Origin: Paenibacillus woosongensis
GTDB lineage: Bacteria; Bacillota; Bacilli; Paenibacillales; Paenibacillaceae
Assembly: GCF_009725165.1 (NCBI RefSeq)
Contig: NZ_WNZW01000008.1
Location: forward strand, 167,385-231,384
DNA: 64,000 bases
Direction of reading: 5' to 3'
Shown: in pieces, positions 54,089 through 63,089 of the stretch
Position numbering within the stretch: position 1 is the first letter of the stretch
Layout of the letters: every line of letters starts with the position of its first letter
Made by a program: the position numbers and the translations under genes
The notes under the pieces: model-generated
What the model was told of the DNA's origin: nothing
The model's input: only the letters and a program-made list of their open reading frames with translations
Databases searched by the model: none

Positions 54089-55651
54089 ATGATTGGAGGT
54101 TATTTTATTCGATTCTTAATTCGTATGCTGCTTCTTACTATGATCTGCTGCCTCGGAATACTTCCAATTACGACCTCGAGCGTCCTCGCCATGACGATAC
54201 ATCAAGATCGCTTTCAATTAATAGATGAAGAAATTACGCAGAATATGCAGCGGTTCAACATTCCGGGCATGGCTTTTGTGCTGGCTGATGAGAACGGTAC
54301 TGTCTATTCCAAAGGTTATGGCGTACTGAAGCAAGACAGCACCCTTAAGGTTAACACATCGACCAATTTTCATATCGGTTCTATCTCTAAGGTTTTTACC
54401 TCACTTGCGATTATGCAGCTCCGGGATGCAGGACAGATCCAACTCCATGACCCTGTCACTACGTATTTGCCATGGTTCGCGACGAAAGATCCCGATCTCT
54501 CCGGCCGCATGACCATCCGTGATCTGCTGAATCATACCAGCGGGCTGCCAGGACGGCTTAATGTCCACGATCTAACCGGAGCAAGTCTGGAGACGATTGA
54601 GCCGCAACTTAGTCGGAAACTGCAAAACGTTTCTCTTGTAGCCGAGCCAGGTACAACCTATGAGTATTCCAATATAAACTATGATCTGCTCCAGCTTATT
54701 ATAGAGGAAGTCAGCGCTCTTTCTTTTCCTGACTACATGAGTCAACAGATTTTTCAACCACTTGGCATGAAGCGAACATCCTTCAACCAAGATAACGAAC
54801 TTGAACCTAATTCGGCCACCGGGCACCGGTACCTCTGGGGGAACCTGCGGCCTTTTCATGAGCATCTTGCCTATGCTACATTGGGCTCTGCCGGTTTATC
54901 GACGAACGCTAAAGATCTGGGTACTTACATTTCCTTTCTCTTAAACGACTCTGCAGCATCAAACAATTCTGTTCTTCAATCAGACAGTTTGCGTGAAATG
55001 CGCACGGCGGCCATTTTTGATTCGTCAATCGGTTATGGGTACGGCTGGGAAATAACCAGAAATACGATTGAAAAAAAAGGGGGCTTACCCGGGTTCACTG
55101 CGAACCTCATTATAGTTCCAGGTAAATCCTACGGCTTTGCCCTGCTTGCCAATTCCAAGCAAAATATAACCGATGAAACAAATTTTAATATTTATCGGAT
55201 ACTAGAGGGGGGCTCGCCTATTCATTTGGCCAAAGCCGATTACCCCGCAATTATGCCTATAGATAAGAGTCTTCTGTATATAAGCGGTCTACTTATCTTA
55301 ATTATATTCATTATGTGGCTGCCCGCACTCATTAGTTGTTTTACCAAGCGAGGTGTGCTTTTCCTGATAAAACCCACAACCGCAACCATACTCGTCTGTT
55401 TCGTGTTGAATATCATTATAAATTTGGGAGTCCAGTATTACATTTACATATACGTTCCTTTCGTAAGCGGAGCTCCGTCCCTCTATCGGCTAACGACGGC
55501 TCCCGATTCAGTGAACGGATTGACGCTGCTGTCCATAACGTGGCTCGTCTTCAGCATTTCAATCGCCTGCAAGTCCTTAGTTCGCTTAAAGGCAAAGACA
55601 TCCCAGGGAATTCAGAAAAGCACTAAATCAATCACTCCGCTTCGACAATGA
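54089..55651 (+). CDS. Membrane-anchored serine hydrolase (beta-lactamase/PBP4* family)
   Basis: A 520-residue protein: signal peptide (about 1-35), a serine beta-lactamase-like domain (about 45-375), then about four C-terminal transmembrane segments (about 390-500). The SxxK motif is SISK in HIGSISKVF, and YSN appears in YEYSNINYD; the third motif is HxG-like (KKGGLPGF). Such domains act as D-amino-acid esterases or peptidases rather than true beta-lactamases. The 5' end is odd: GGAGG lies inside the frame, 7 bases before an in-frame ATT (54107), while the annotated ATG 54089 has no good site. Confidence 0.82.
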   Translation: MIGGYFIRFLIRMLLLTMICCLGILPITTSSVLAMTIHQDRFQLIDEEITQNMQRFNIPGMAFVLADENGTVYSKGYGVLKQDSTLKVNTSTNFHIGSISKVFTSLAIMQLRDAGQIQLHDPVTTYLPWFATKDPDLSGRMTIRDLLNHTSGLPGRLNVHDLTGASLETIEPQLSRKLQNVSLVAEPGTTYEYSNINYDLLQLIIEEVSALSFPDYMSQQIFQPLGMKRTSFNQDNELEPNSATGHRYLWGNLRPFHEHLAYATLGSAGLSTNAKDLGTYISFLLNDSAASNNSVLQSDSLREMRTAAIFDSSIGYGYGWEITRNTIEKKGGLPGFTANLIIVPGKSYGFALLANSKQNITDETNFNIYRILEGGSPIHLAKADYPAIMPIDKSLLYISGLLILIIFIMWLPALISCFTKRGVLFLIKPTTATILVCFVLNIIINLGVQYYIYIYVPFVSGAPSLYRLTTAPDSVNGLTLLSITWLVFSISIACKSLVRLKAKTSQGIQKSTKSITPLRQ

Positions 55652-56831
55652 ACTCAGCCCACTTCGTCGCTACTGGTCCGCGTTCAGGGGCAGCGATGTA
55701 ATTCGGGCTGTCGATTCTGATGAGGTAGTTACCCGGAGCCTCGACCCGAACTGTCCCTGAAAACTTGTCGGCCTGAATCGGGAGCCTCTTGGTGCTGACT
55801 GTCTCGTATACAACATAAGAATCTTTAGGCTTCGGATTATATTTCTGTACTACTACAGTAACTTGATCGAATAAATGATGTGGCTTCACAATCGTCCCCT
55901 CAATTGCGATTTCGGCTCCGCTCTTCACATTTACATATCCGGACGCCGGTAAATGAAGTGTAACGTATTGCTGGCCTTCCTCCGTCAGTTTCACAGGAAC
56001 CGCAGCAGGGTCGTTAACCTTGCGTAATACCGTGAAGTCAGCCTCGCCTGCAGAAACGGCATATAACTTAAGAGGATTAATGCCTGGCCGCAGCTCGGCC
56101 TCAAACTCCATCCGGTTGTATAAGCGGCCATCCTGCGATATGCCTTTGGCCGTTACTTGGCCCGTCCCTCCTCCCCAAGCTCCGCTGCCAAAAGAGAACA
56201 GAAATTGCGGGGCATACATATCCTCCTGATATAGCATTGAGAATTTGGCCGTATCCCCGTCGATCTCCCAGCTTGGGGTCAGCACTTCAATGATTTTCTC
56301 GCTCCAATTCCAGGTAACCGTTCCCTGGTTCAGCGACGCCGTAACACCGAGCCATGCCAGCGGCTTAACGGGAATATAGGTACGTCCGTTCGCCAAGAAT
56401 GGCTTCGGAATCTTCTCGCCTGAAATCGCATCCCCGTCAGGCAGGTAAATTTGATCCGAACCAATGCGGAACGACAGCTCCTGCCAGCTAGGGACAATTT
56501 GCGGCTTCATGACGACCCGTGCCTCCCTTTTCTTGGCATCCCATGTCACCGCGGCGGCGGCCCCGTTCTCCTGAAGCGTACGCAGCGGCACAAAGACCCG
56601 GCCGTTCTTTAGAATTGGTTGATCTGCACGTATGCTCTTTCCGTCTAATGTCGCGGAAGTGCCTTGCAAACTAAATTTCAATTCATGCTTGATCCGGTAC
56701 ATTTTCGCAATATCTCCCGCCGGGCCACTGGCCGCATCCGGCGCAGCGGCTACAGGGGCGGCTAATACACTTATGCTTAAAGCCAAAGCTGACGTGATGG
56801 ACAGCACAGCGGTTGTTATTTTTTTCATCAT
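55632..56831 (-). CDS. Secreted stalk-domain (copper amine oxidase N-terminal-like) protein
   Basis: A 399-residue exported protein: signal peptide (about 1-30, ending VAAA), a two-repeat stalk-type domain (about 52-190; KNGRVFVPLRTLQENG and ANGRTYIPVKPLAWLGVTA), and a beta-rich C-terminal region (about 195-399) of unrecognised type. It belongs to the same family as the protein at 8597-9679, only at domain level. ATG 56831 has GGAGGG 7 bases upstream. Its 3' end overlaps the convergent serine hydrolase gene by 20 bases. Confidence 0.75.
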   Translation of the reverse strand: MMKKITTAVLSITSALALSISVLAAPVAAAPDAASGPAGDIAKMYRIKHELKFSLQGTSATLDGKSIRADQPILKNGRVFVPLRTLQENGAAAAVTWDAKKREARVVMKPQIVPSWQELSFRIGSDQIYLPDGDAISGEKIPKPFLANGRTYIPVKPLAWLGVTASLNQGTVTWNWSEKIIEVLTPSWEIDGDTAKFSMLYQEDMYAPQFLFSFGSGAWGGGTGQVTAKGISQDGRLYNRMEFEAELRPGINPLKLYAVSAGEADFTVLRKVNDPAAVPVKLTEEGQQYVTLHLPASGYVNVKSGAEIAIEGTIVKPHHLFDQVTVVVQKYNPKPKDSYVVYETVSTKRLPIQADKFSGTVRVEAPGNYLIRIDSPNYIAAPERGPVATKWAEFIVEAE

Positions 56832-56891
56832 TATTTTTCCCTCCATCCTCTTCCTATTTATATAAACTCAATTTCCTTTCTAAGGTTGCAT

Positions 56892-56945
56892 AAAATAAAA
56901 AATCAACTGCATCGAAGGCGAATTTAACCTTTTGATACAGTTGAT
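56892..56945 (-). terminator. Intrinsic terminator after the ferredoxin reductase gene
   Basis: On the minus strand ATCAACTGTATC pairs with GATGCAGTTGAT (one mismatch), followed by TTTTTTATTTT. A smaller palindrome CGGCCTTAAGGCCG (56957-56970) lies between it and the stop. Confidence 0.75.
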
Positions 56946-56993
56946 CTTATATAGAACGGCCTTAAGGCCGCTTATCCTCTTACTAGATTAAAC

Positions 56994-58049
56994 TCACCTG
57001 ATCATTTGCTTAATCAGTTCCCGATTGCGCGCCTTGAAAATTTCGTTGTGGGAAGAGACCATCCCGCTCTTGTGAGCGTCAGGCTGAATATACTGCTTCG
57101 CGCGGTTGACCGCATTGGCGGCATCCTGGAAAGCTCCCGCAATGAGATGCAGCTTCCCGTCGTGCTTCAAGATGTCGCCGGCGGCATACAGTCCCTCGAT
57201 GGAGGACTCGCTGCCGGAACTGCCGGCAATATAATAATTGTCCGCAATGTCTATGTTCAGTTCGCTATTCTCCAGCAGGGCGGTATCGCGTTCATAGCCG
57301 TGATTAATAATGACTTCATCGACGCCAAGGAACATCACCTCGCCCGTCTCATGATTCGTCAGTTCTACACGTTCTATAGCTTCGTGGTTCTCACCAGCAA
57401 TCAGCTTCGTAATCGACGTATTAAAATAACATTTAGCGGAGCTGTTCAGCAGCTGGGTTACTTGCGCCTCATGCCCGGACAACGCCTCTTTACGGTAGGT
57501 CAAGTAGACCTGGCCGGCAATCGGCTCCAGTTCATTCGCCCAATCGATGGCAGAATTGCCGCCTCCGGATATAATGACGGTCTTCCCTTTGAAACGCTGG
57601 AGCGATTTTACCGTATAGTTCAGGTTAGACACCTCGAACCTCTCCGCGCCTTCAATCTCCAGCTTCTGCGGATTCAGGATGCCGCCGCCCACGGCGACGA
57701 TTACCGTGCGGGAGTAGTGCTTCCGTCCTGAAGCAGCCTGTAAAACAAAGATTCCTTCCCCGTCCCGAGAAATAGACTCCACCTTCTCATTTAATACAAC
57801 CTCCGGATTAAAGGTAAGTCCCTGCTCAACGAGCTGCTCGATCAATTTCGCACCGGGAACTGGCGTCAATCCCCCAACGTCCCAAATCATCTTCTCGGGA
57901 TAGACATGAACCTTGCCGCCCAGCCTGGGCTGATATTCTATCAGCTTGGTCTTCATTTCCCGAAGCCCGCTGTAAAAAGCGGAGTACAGCCCTGCAGGCC
58001 CCCCGCCAATGATCGTTACATCAAATATCTCCTGCCCTTGCTCCTCCAC
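56994..58049 (-). CDS. Thioredoxin-reductase-like ferredoxin-NADP reductase (YumC type)
   Basis: A 351-residue FAD enzyme with an N-terminal dinucleotide fold (IIGGGPAGLYSAFY), a second one for NADPH (VIISGGGNSAIDWANE) and the C-terminal FAD site (GLYAAGDILKHDGKLHLIAGAFQDAANAVN). No CxxC is present, which separates it from thioredoxin reductase and places it with YumC/FNR2. The GTG start at 58049 follows AGGAG by 9 bases. It is divergent from a Fur-boxed siderophore importer, so it may reduce imported ferric iron through ferredoxin or flavodoxin. That link is inference. Confidence 0.88.
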   Translation of the reverse strand: MEEQGQEIFDVTIIGGGPAGLYSAFYSGLREMKTKLIEYQPRLGGKVHVYPEKMIWDVGGLTPVPGAKLIEQLVEQGLTFNPEVVLNEKVESISRDGEGIFVLQAASGRKHYSRTVIVAVGGGILNPQKLEIEGAERFEVSNLNYTVKSLQRFKGKTVIISGGGNSAIDWANELEPIAGQVYLTYRKEALSGHEAQVTQLLNSSAKCYFNTSITKLIAGENHEAIERVELTNHETGEVMFLGVDEVIINHGYERDTALLENSELNIDIADNYYIAGSSGSESSIEGLYAAGDILKHDGKLHLIAGAFQDAANAVNRAKQYIQPDAHKSGMVSSHNEIFKARNRELIKQMIR

Positions 58050-58091
58050 ATCGATTCACTCCTCAGCAATATTTGTTGACCTAAAAAATGA

Positions 58092-58120
58092 TTGACAACA
58101 ATACATGGCGATTTTATAGT
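58092..58120 (+). promoter_or_regulatory. Sigma-A promoter of the siderophore importer
   Basis: TTGACA (58092-58097), 17-base spacer, TATAGT (58115-58120), about 50 bases before the GTG start. The -35 is a perfect consensus. Confidence 0.75.
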
Positions 58121-58133
58121 AATTATATTGAAA

Positions 58134-58150
58134 TTGATAATCATTATCAA
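58134..58150 (+). promoter_or_regulatory. Fur box
   Basis: TTGATAATCATTATCAA is a 17-base near-perfect palindrome matching the Fur consensus GATAATGATAATCATTATC. It lies just after the expected start point, so Fur-Fe(II) would block transcription of the importer when iron is plentiful. Confidence 0.9.
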
Positions 58151-58171
58151 GTGGAAAAGGGGATTAACGAA

Positions 58172-59143
58172 GTGAAGAAGTTATGGATTCCAATAATTCT
58201 ATTATTTGTGCTCCTGGTTAGCGCATGCGGCAGCCAGGCCGCAGATCATAGAGGAAACAGCGGGGGAGCCGGCCAAAATACAGACGCTGCTTCAGAGAAC
58301 AAGGGAGCGCCGGACGGCAATAACAAAGCTGGAACGATCACTTACCAGTCCGAGAACGGACCGATCGAAGTGCCTGCAAATCCGCAGCGCGTTATCGTGC
58401 TGTCCTCTTATGCCGGTAATGTGATGGCTCTGAACGTAAATCTGGTTGGCGTCGATTCCTGGTCGAAGATGAACCCGCGTTTTGCCGATCAACTTAAGGA
58501 TGTAGAAGAAGTCTCCGACGAAAGTCTGGAGAAAATAATTGAGCTTGACCCCGACCTGATCATCGGTCTGTCCAATATTAACAATGTCAACAAGCTGCAA
58601 GAGATTGCCCCTACCGTAACGTTTACTTATGGGAAGGTTGATTATTTGACCCAGCACCTGGAGATCGGCAAGCTGCTGAACAAGGAGAAAGAAGCGCAAG
58701 CGTGGATCGACGATTTCAAACAAAGAGCGCAGCAAGCCGGAGAAGACATTAAGGCGAAGATCGGTGCGGACGCCACCGTTTCGGTCATTGAGAACTTCGA
58801 TAAGCAGATTTATGTATTTGGCGACAATTGGGGACGCGGCACGGAAATCCTGTACCAGGAGATGAAGCTGGCTATGCCGGAGAAGGTCAAGGAAATGGCG
58901 CTAAAAGACGGATACTACGCCTTATCTTTGGAGGTTCTGCCTGAATACGCCGGAGATTACCTGATCCTCAGCAAGAACCCAGATACGGACAACTCCTTCC
59001 AAGAGACCGATACGTACAAAAATATGCCGGCCGTCAAGAACAAACATGTATTCGAAGCCAATGCGAAGGAATTCTATTTCAACGATCCGGTCACCTTGGA
59101 CTACCAGCTGGAATTTTTTATCGATCACTTCTTAAACAAGTAG
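58172..59143 (+). CDS. Ferric-siderophore ABC transporter substrate-binding lipoprotein
   Basis: A 323-residue lipoprotein (lipobox VSAC) of the FhuD/FepB family. Binding-protein blocks are NPQRVIVLSSYAGNVMALNVNLVGVDSW and EKIIELDPDLIIGLSNIN. A Fur box and a strong promoter lie upstream. The GTG at 58172 follows GGGG by 9 bases and gives a standard signal peptide; the ATG further upstream would place the Fur box inside the gene. The siderophore is not identified. Confidence 0.88.
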   Translation: MKKLWIPIILLFVLLVSACGSQAADHRGNSGGAGQNTDAASENKGAPDGNNKAGTITYQSENGPIEVPANPQRVIVLSSYAGNVMALNVNLVGVDSWSKMNPRFADQLKDVEEVSDESLEKIIELDPDLIIGLSNINNVNKLQEIAPTVTFTYGKVDYLTQHLEIGKLLNKEKEAQAWIDDFKQRAQQAGEDIKAKIGADATVSVIENFDKQIYVFGDNWGRGTEILYQEMKLAMPEKVKEMALKDGYYALSLEVLPEYAGDYLILSKNPDTDNSFQETDTYKNMPAVKNKHVFEANAKEFYFNDPVTLDYQLEFFIDHFLNK

Positions 59144-59176
59144 TTACAGATTGCCTTTATCGTTAAAACAAACAGC

Positions 59177-59206
59177 AGGAATTCTTATGACGATGTAAGA
59201 ATTCCT
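59177..59206 (+). terminator. Hairpin between the siderophore-binding protein and its permeases
   Basis: AGGAATTCTTA (59177-59187) pairs perfectly with TAAGAATTCCT (59196-59206), followed by CTTCTTTATATTCT. It probably reduces transcription into the permease genes, or protects the binding-protein mRNA. Confidence 0.6.
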
Positions 59207-59244
59207 CTTCTTTATATTCTACCTTAAGAAAAGATGAGTGACTG

Positions 59245-60255
59245 ATGACTATAAAAAAACGAAAAAACATCCCCTTTCCCTACAAGCTCCTGGCCGGGAT
59301 CATTGCATTAATCGGCATGTTCGTCATTGCCATGGTTTTTGGAGCTGCAGACACGTCGCTTCAAGATGTATGGCTGGCGCTAACTTCTAATACTGCAGGC
59401 GATAAAATTTCCATGATTCGTGAAATCCGCCTGCCTCGCGAAGTTGCAGCTATCTTCGTCGGAGCAGCCCTGGCAGTGGCCGGAGCGGTCATGCAGGGCA
59501 TGACGAAGAACCCGCTCGCCGATCCCGGCTTGCTTGGCCTGACAGCCGGGGCGAATGCGGCGCTGGCCGTAACGATCGCCTTCATTCCTGCGGCCAACTA
59601 CTTCGGCATCATGATCGGCTGCTTTATTGGGGCGGCTGTCGGGGCCGCGCTGGTCTTCGGCATCGCCGCGGCTAGGAAAGGCGGCCTGTCCCATTTCCGA
59701 ATCGTGCTGGCCGGGGCAGCCATCTCGGCATTCCTGTATGCGATCGCTGAGGGGATCGGGATTTATTTCAAAATATCCAAGGACGTATCCATGTGGACGG
59801 CAGGCGGCATGATCGGCACGACCTGGAAGCAGCTCTTGCTCATCGTGCCCTTTATCGTGCTCGGCATCCTGACCTCGTTATTCCTCTCCCGCCAGCTGAC
59901 CATCCTCAGCTTAAGCGAAGAGGTTGCCGTAGGACTAGGCCAGAATATCGCGGTCATCAAGACGGTCCTCTTCATCGTGATCATTCTGCTGGCCGGAGCT
60001 TCTGTGGCGCTTGTCGGGAACATGGTGTTCATCGGCCTGATGATTCCGCACGTCGTCCGGGCCATCGTAGGTACCGATTATAGGTACATTATCCCGATGT
60101 CGGCGATCTCGGGAGCTGCGTTCATGCTGTTTGCCGACACGCTGGGCCGGACTGTCAACGCTCCTTACGAGACGCCCGTGGCCGCCATTGTGGCGATGAT
60201 GGGTCTTCCTTTCTTCCTGTTCATCGTACATAAAGGAGGCAAAGCATTCTCATGA
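59245..60255 (+). CDS. Iron-siderophore ABC transporter permease (FecCD family), first
   Basis: A 336-residue membrane permease of the FecCD/BtuC family, about nine to ten transmembrane segments. Family motifs: REIRLPREVAAIFVGAALAVAGAVMQGMTKNPLADPGLLGLTAGA and VGNMVFIGLMIPHVVR. The stop overlaps the next permease gene by ATGA. No strong Shine-Dalgarno sequence is visible at the ATG. Confidence 0.92.
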   Translation: MTIKKRKNIPFPYKLLAGIIALIGMFVIAMVFGAADTSLQDVWLALTSNTAGDKISMIREIRLPREVAAIFVGAALAVAGAVMQGMTKNPLADPGLLGLTAGANAALAVTIAFIPAANYFGIMIGCFIGAAVGAALVFGIAAARKGGLSHFRIVLAGAAISAFLYAIAEGIGIYFKISKDVSMWTAGGMIGTTWKQLLLIVPFIVLGILTSLFLSRQLTILSLSEEVAVGLGQNIAVIKTVLFIVIILLAGASVALVGNMVFIGLMIPHVVRAIVGTDYRYIIPMSAISGAAFMLFADTLGRTVNAPYETPVAAIVAMMGLPFFLFIVHKGGKAFS

Positions 60256-61259
60256 TACAACGGGCATTACTACGCAAACAGCGCCTCATTCTGCTGATTC
60301 TGCTGGCGCTGATCATCGCCACGGTCGTTATAGGCATGGGAATCGGGTACTCTTCTTTATCCTATGACCGGTTAATCCCTACCCTGCTTGGTCAGGGCAC
60401 ATTCAAAGAGGAGTTTGTATTGTTCTCCGTCAGGCTGCCGCGAATCGTCATTACACTGCTGGCCGGCATGGCGCTGGCCTTGTCGGGGGCCATCCTGCAA
60501 GGAATCACGCGCAACGATTTGGCTGACCCGGGGATTATAGGCATTAACTCTGGAGCTGGCGTGGCAATTGCGGTGTTCTTTTTATTTTTTCCGATCAAGG
60601 CAGGACCGTTTGTGTACTTGCTTCCTTTGGTGGCCTTCATTGGGGCCTTTCTGACGGTGTGTGCCATCTATGTATTCTCATACAATCGGACGGCTGGCCT
60701 GCAGCCTGTACGCTTGGTGCTTACCGGGATCGGCTTCTCCATGGCGCTATCCGGGGTCATGATCGTCCTCATCTCCTCCGCAGAGCGGGCCAAGGTCGAC
60801 TTCATCGCTAAGTGGATTGCCGGCAACATCTGGGGTTCCGATTGGCCCTTCATCAGGGCGATGCTGCCCTGGCTGATTGCGCTTATTCCCTTTACCTTGT
60901 ATAAGGCCCATCGCCTGAACTTGATGGAGCTGAGCGAACCAGTCACGATCGGCGTAGGCGTACCCGTTGAAAAAGAGCGAATCGTGCTGCTGCTTACTGC
61001 CGTTGCCCTCGCGGCGTCTGCCGTCTCCGTCACGGGCGGAATTTCATTCATCGGCCTGATGGCTCCGCACATAGCCAAGGCGCTTATCGGGCCGCGCAAC
61101 CAGCTGTTCATCCCTATTGCGGTACTCATTGGCGGATGGCTGCTGCTCGCAGCCGATACTATTGGCCGCAACATCGTTCAGCCAGACGGTATTCCAGCGG
61201 GGATCATGGTCGCCCTGATCGGCGCACCCTACTTTGTCTATTTGCTGCTCAGAAAATAA
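60252..61259 (+). CDS. Iron-siderophore ABC transporter permease (FecCD family), second
   Basis: A 335-residue FecCD-family permease with about nine to ten transmembrane segments. Motifs: RLPRIVITLLAGMALALSGAILQGITRNDLADPGIIGINSGAG and GGISFIGLMAPHIAKALIG. It forms the channel heterodimer with the first permease. No ATPase gene follows (the operon ends in a strong hairpin), so an FhuC-like ATPase encoded elsewhere must power it, as in B. subtilis YusV-served systems. Confidence 0.92.
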   Translation: MIQRALLRKQRLILLILLALIIATVVIGMGIGYSSLSYDRLIPTLLGQGTFKEEFVLFSVRLPRIVITLLAGMALALSGAILQGITRNDLADPGIIGINSGAGVAIAVFFLFFPIKAGPFVYLLPLVAFIGAFLTVCAIYVFSYNRTAGLQPVRLVLTGIGFSMALSGVMIVLISSAERAKVDFIAKWIAGNIWGSDWPFIRAMLPWLIALIPFTLYKAHRLNLMELSEPVTIGVGVPVEKERIVLLLTAVALAASAVSVTGGISFIGLMAPHIAKALIGPRNQLFIPIAVLIGGWLLLAADTIGRNIVQPDGIPAGIMVALIGAPYFVYLLLRK

Positions 61260-61271
61260 CCTAACCATCAG

Positions 61272-61317
61272 AAAGCCCCTAAAGCGCATGGCTACCGCCT
61301 GCTGCCTTAGGGGCTTT
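61272..61317 (+). terminator. Intrinsic terminator after the siderophore permease genes
   Basis: AAAGCCCCTAA (61272-61282) pairs perfectly with TTAGGGGCTTT (61307-61317), 12 bases after the stop. Confidence 0.8.
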
Positions 61318-61343
61318 GAACATTGCAGATTTGCTTAAATTTC

Positions 61344-62363
61344 TTATTCAGTTACAGCCTTTACAGCACGGTCCATGGCATCGATCACCTTGTCGCACCA
61401 CGCATCGAATTCCGGATCCTCCAGCTGCAGCTCCGGATGGGCCAGTATGTACTGCACAGTCTGCTTGATGCCTTGATCAAGCCTAGTCGTTGCCACGAAT
61501 TCCGGAACAAGGCGTTTCAGTTTAGAATTATCGAACACGACCGAATTGGCCTTATCCCCCAGCAGGCTGCCCCGTAAATCATCCGAACTGCACGCCGCCA
61601 AAAATTCGGAGGACACGTGAACCGCATTCAGCTTCACGCCCAAAGCATCGGCAATCATCTCATAGATTTGGTTCCAGGTTACCGTCTCATCAGACGTAAT
61701 ATGAACGGACTCGCCAATCGCATGAATGTTACCCATCAAGCCTATGAAGCCTTTGGCAAAATCGCTGTTATGTGTCATTGTCCAAAGTGAAGTTCCATCC
61801 CCATGAATAATGACTGGCTTGTTCTCAAGCATCCGCTTCGCGACCTGCCAGCTTCCCTTGCTGCCATGCACGCCCAACGGGATGGACCGCTCGCAATACG
61901 TATGGCTTGGCCTTACAATCGTTATCGGGAAGCCATTCTCCCGGTACTGCTTCACCAGATACTCTTCGCAGGCGATTTTATTTCTGGAATACTCCCAATA
62001 AGGGTTCGATAATGGCGTTCCTTCAGTAACTCTATAATCCGACAATGGGGTCTGATAGGCTGACGCCGAGCTGATGAAAATAAATTGCTTCGTTCTCCCG
62101 TTGAACAGGCGATAATCCCTCTCCAGCTGCTCAGGGTGGAAGGCGATAAAATCAGCCACCACATCAAAGTTCATATTCTCGATAAGCCGAGCCACGGCGG
62201 CTTCATCATTGATGTCGGCTTGCAGGATATTGATTCCGGCCGGCAATCCGCTATTTCTTGTTCCCCTGTTCAATAAATACAGCTCGCAATTCTCCATCTC
62301 GGCCAGCTGCTGCGTGATCGCTGAGCTGATCGTTCCCGTTCCGCCGATAAATAATACTTTCAT
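61344..62363 (-). CDS. NAD-dependent epimerase/dehydratase-family protein (extended SDR)
   Basis: A 339-residue extended short-chain dehydrogenase. The nucleotide-binding Gly motif is FIGGTGTISSAI; the active-site Tyr-Lys are in WEYSRNKIACEEYLV, and FISSASAYQ holds the Ser. HSDFAKGF-like NSDFAKGFIGL and SVHITSD are typical of the family. Its substrate is unknown. ATG 62363 follows GGAGG by a short space; the longer frame has none. It lies just downstream of the HxlR-type regulator gene, probably in one unit. Confidence 0.85.
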   Translation of the reverse strand: MKVLFIGGTGTISSAITQQLAEMENCELYLLNRGTRNSGLPAGINILQADINDEAAVARLIENMNFDVVADFIAFHPEQLERDYRLFNGRTKQFIFISSASAYQTPLSDYRVTEGTPLSNPYWEYSRNKIACEEYLVKQYRENGFPITIVRPSHTYCERSIPLGVHGSKGSWQVAKRMLENKPVIIHGDGTSLWTMTHNSDFAKGFIGLMGNIHAIGESVHITSDETVTWNQIYEMIADALGVKLNAVHVSSEFLAACSSDDLRGSLLGDKANSVVFDNSKLKRLVPEFVATTRLDQGIKQTVQYILAHPELQLEDPEFDAWCDKVIDAMDRAVKAVTE

Positions 62364-62434
62364 TCGGACACCTCCATCCATGGTTGATTCCACTTTCAAG
62401 ATATCATGCATGGTCCATCAAGACAATGACTTGA

Positions 62435-62806
62435 TCATTCCAAATGTCCATTTAGAACATTCTCCTCCAATACGGCAAATTTATTGCCGTACACCTTGGT
62501 GATATGCTTATCCCCCCATGCGCATAAGGCATCCAAGATCCCTCGCAGGCTCTGTCCGTATTCGCTAAGTTCATACTCCACCTTAGGTGGCACTTGATTA
62601 TATATAATTCTATTAATTACGCCGTCTGCCTCCAGCTCGCGCAATTGCTGCGTCAGCATCTTCTGGGTAATTTCCGGCATAAGCCGCTTCAATTCGCTCG
62701 TTCGCTTTTTGCCATGCGTCAGATGGCACAGAATCACACATTTCCACTTGCCCCCAATGACCTCCAGCGTGGCTTCTACGGAAATATTATATTTCTTCTT
62801 TTTCAA
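62435..62806 (-). CDS. HxlR-family transcriptional regulator
   Basis: A 123-residue winged-helix regulator with the HxlR landmarks GGKWKCVILCHLTHGKKRTSELKRLMPEITQKMLTQQLRELEADGVINR and YELSEYGQSL. A single Cys near the wing (WKCVILC) recalls the redox-sensing thiols of some HxlR members. The TTG at 62806 follows AAGGAGG by 9 bases. It lies between the epimerase gene downstream and the divergent dehydrogenase at 63090, its likely targets. Confidence 0.88.
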   Translation of the reverse strand: MKKKKYNISVEATLEVIGGKWKCVILCHLTHGKKRTSELKRLMPEITQKMLTQQLRELEADGVINRIIYNQVPPKVEYELSEYGQSLRGILDALCAWGDKHITKVYGNKFAVLEENVLNGHLE

Positions 62807-62879
62807 ATTGCACTTCCTCCTTACATTTAAACCTTCCCATAGGTTCAAAAAAGCATCTACATTAAAACAAATATCTATA

Positions 62880-62893
62880 GCACTTTATAGTGC
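62880..62893. promoter_or_regulatory. Small inverted repeat between HxlR and SDR genes
   Basis: GCACT (62880-62884), TTAT, AGTGC (62889-62893). It lies in the regulator's upstream region and is a possible HxlR operator. Short and unproven. Confidence 0.3.
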
Positions 62894-63089
62894 GTACTTA
62901 TCCAAATGACATGCATATTTCATAATAGCACTTGTCGATGAGTTATCAAAATCCTCCCAAGCTAATAGATGAAAGAACGATTGAATAATAAGATATGATG
63001 GGATATACCTTCGTAAAGTAATATAATTAAAACTGCAGAGTTACAGGGATTTCCGTCTGAATAATCATAGGTCTAAAGGAGACGATACG

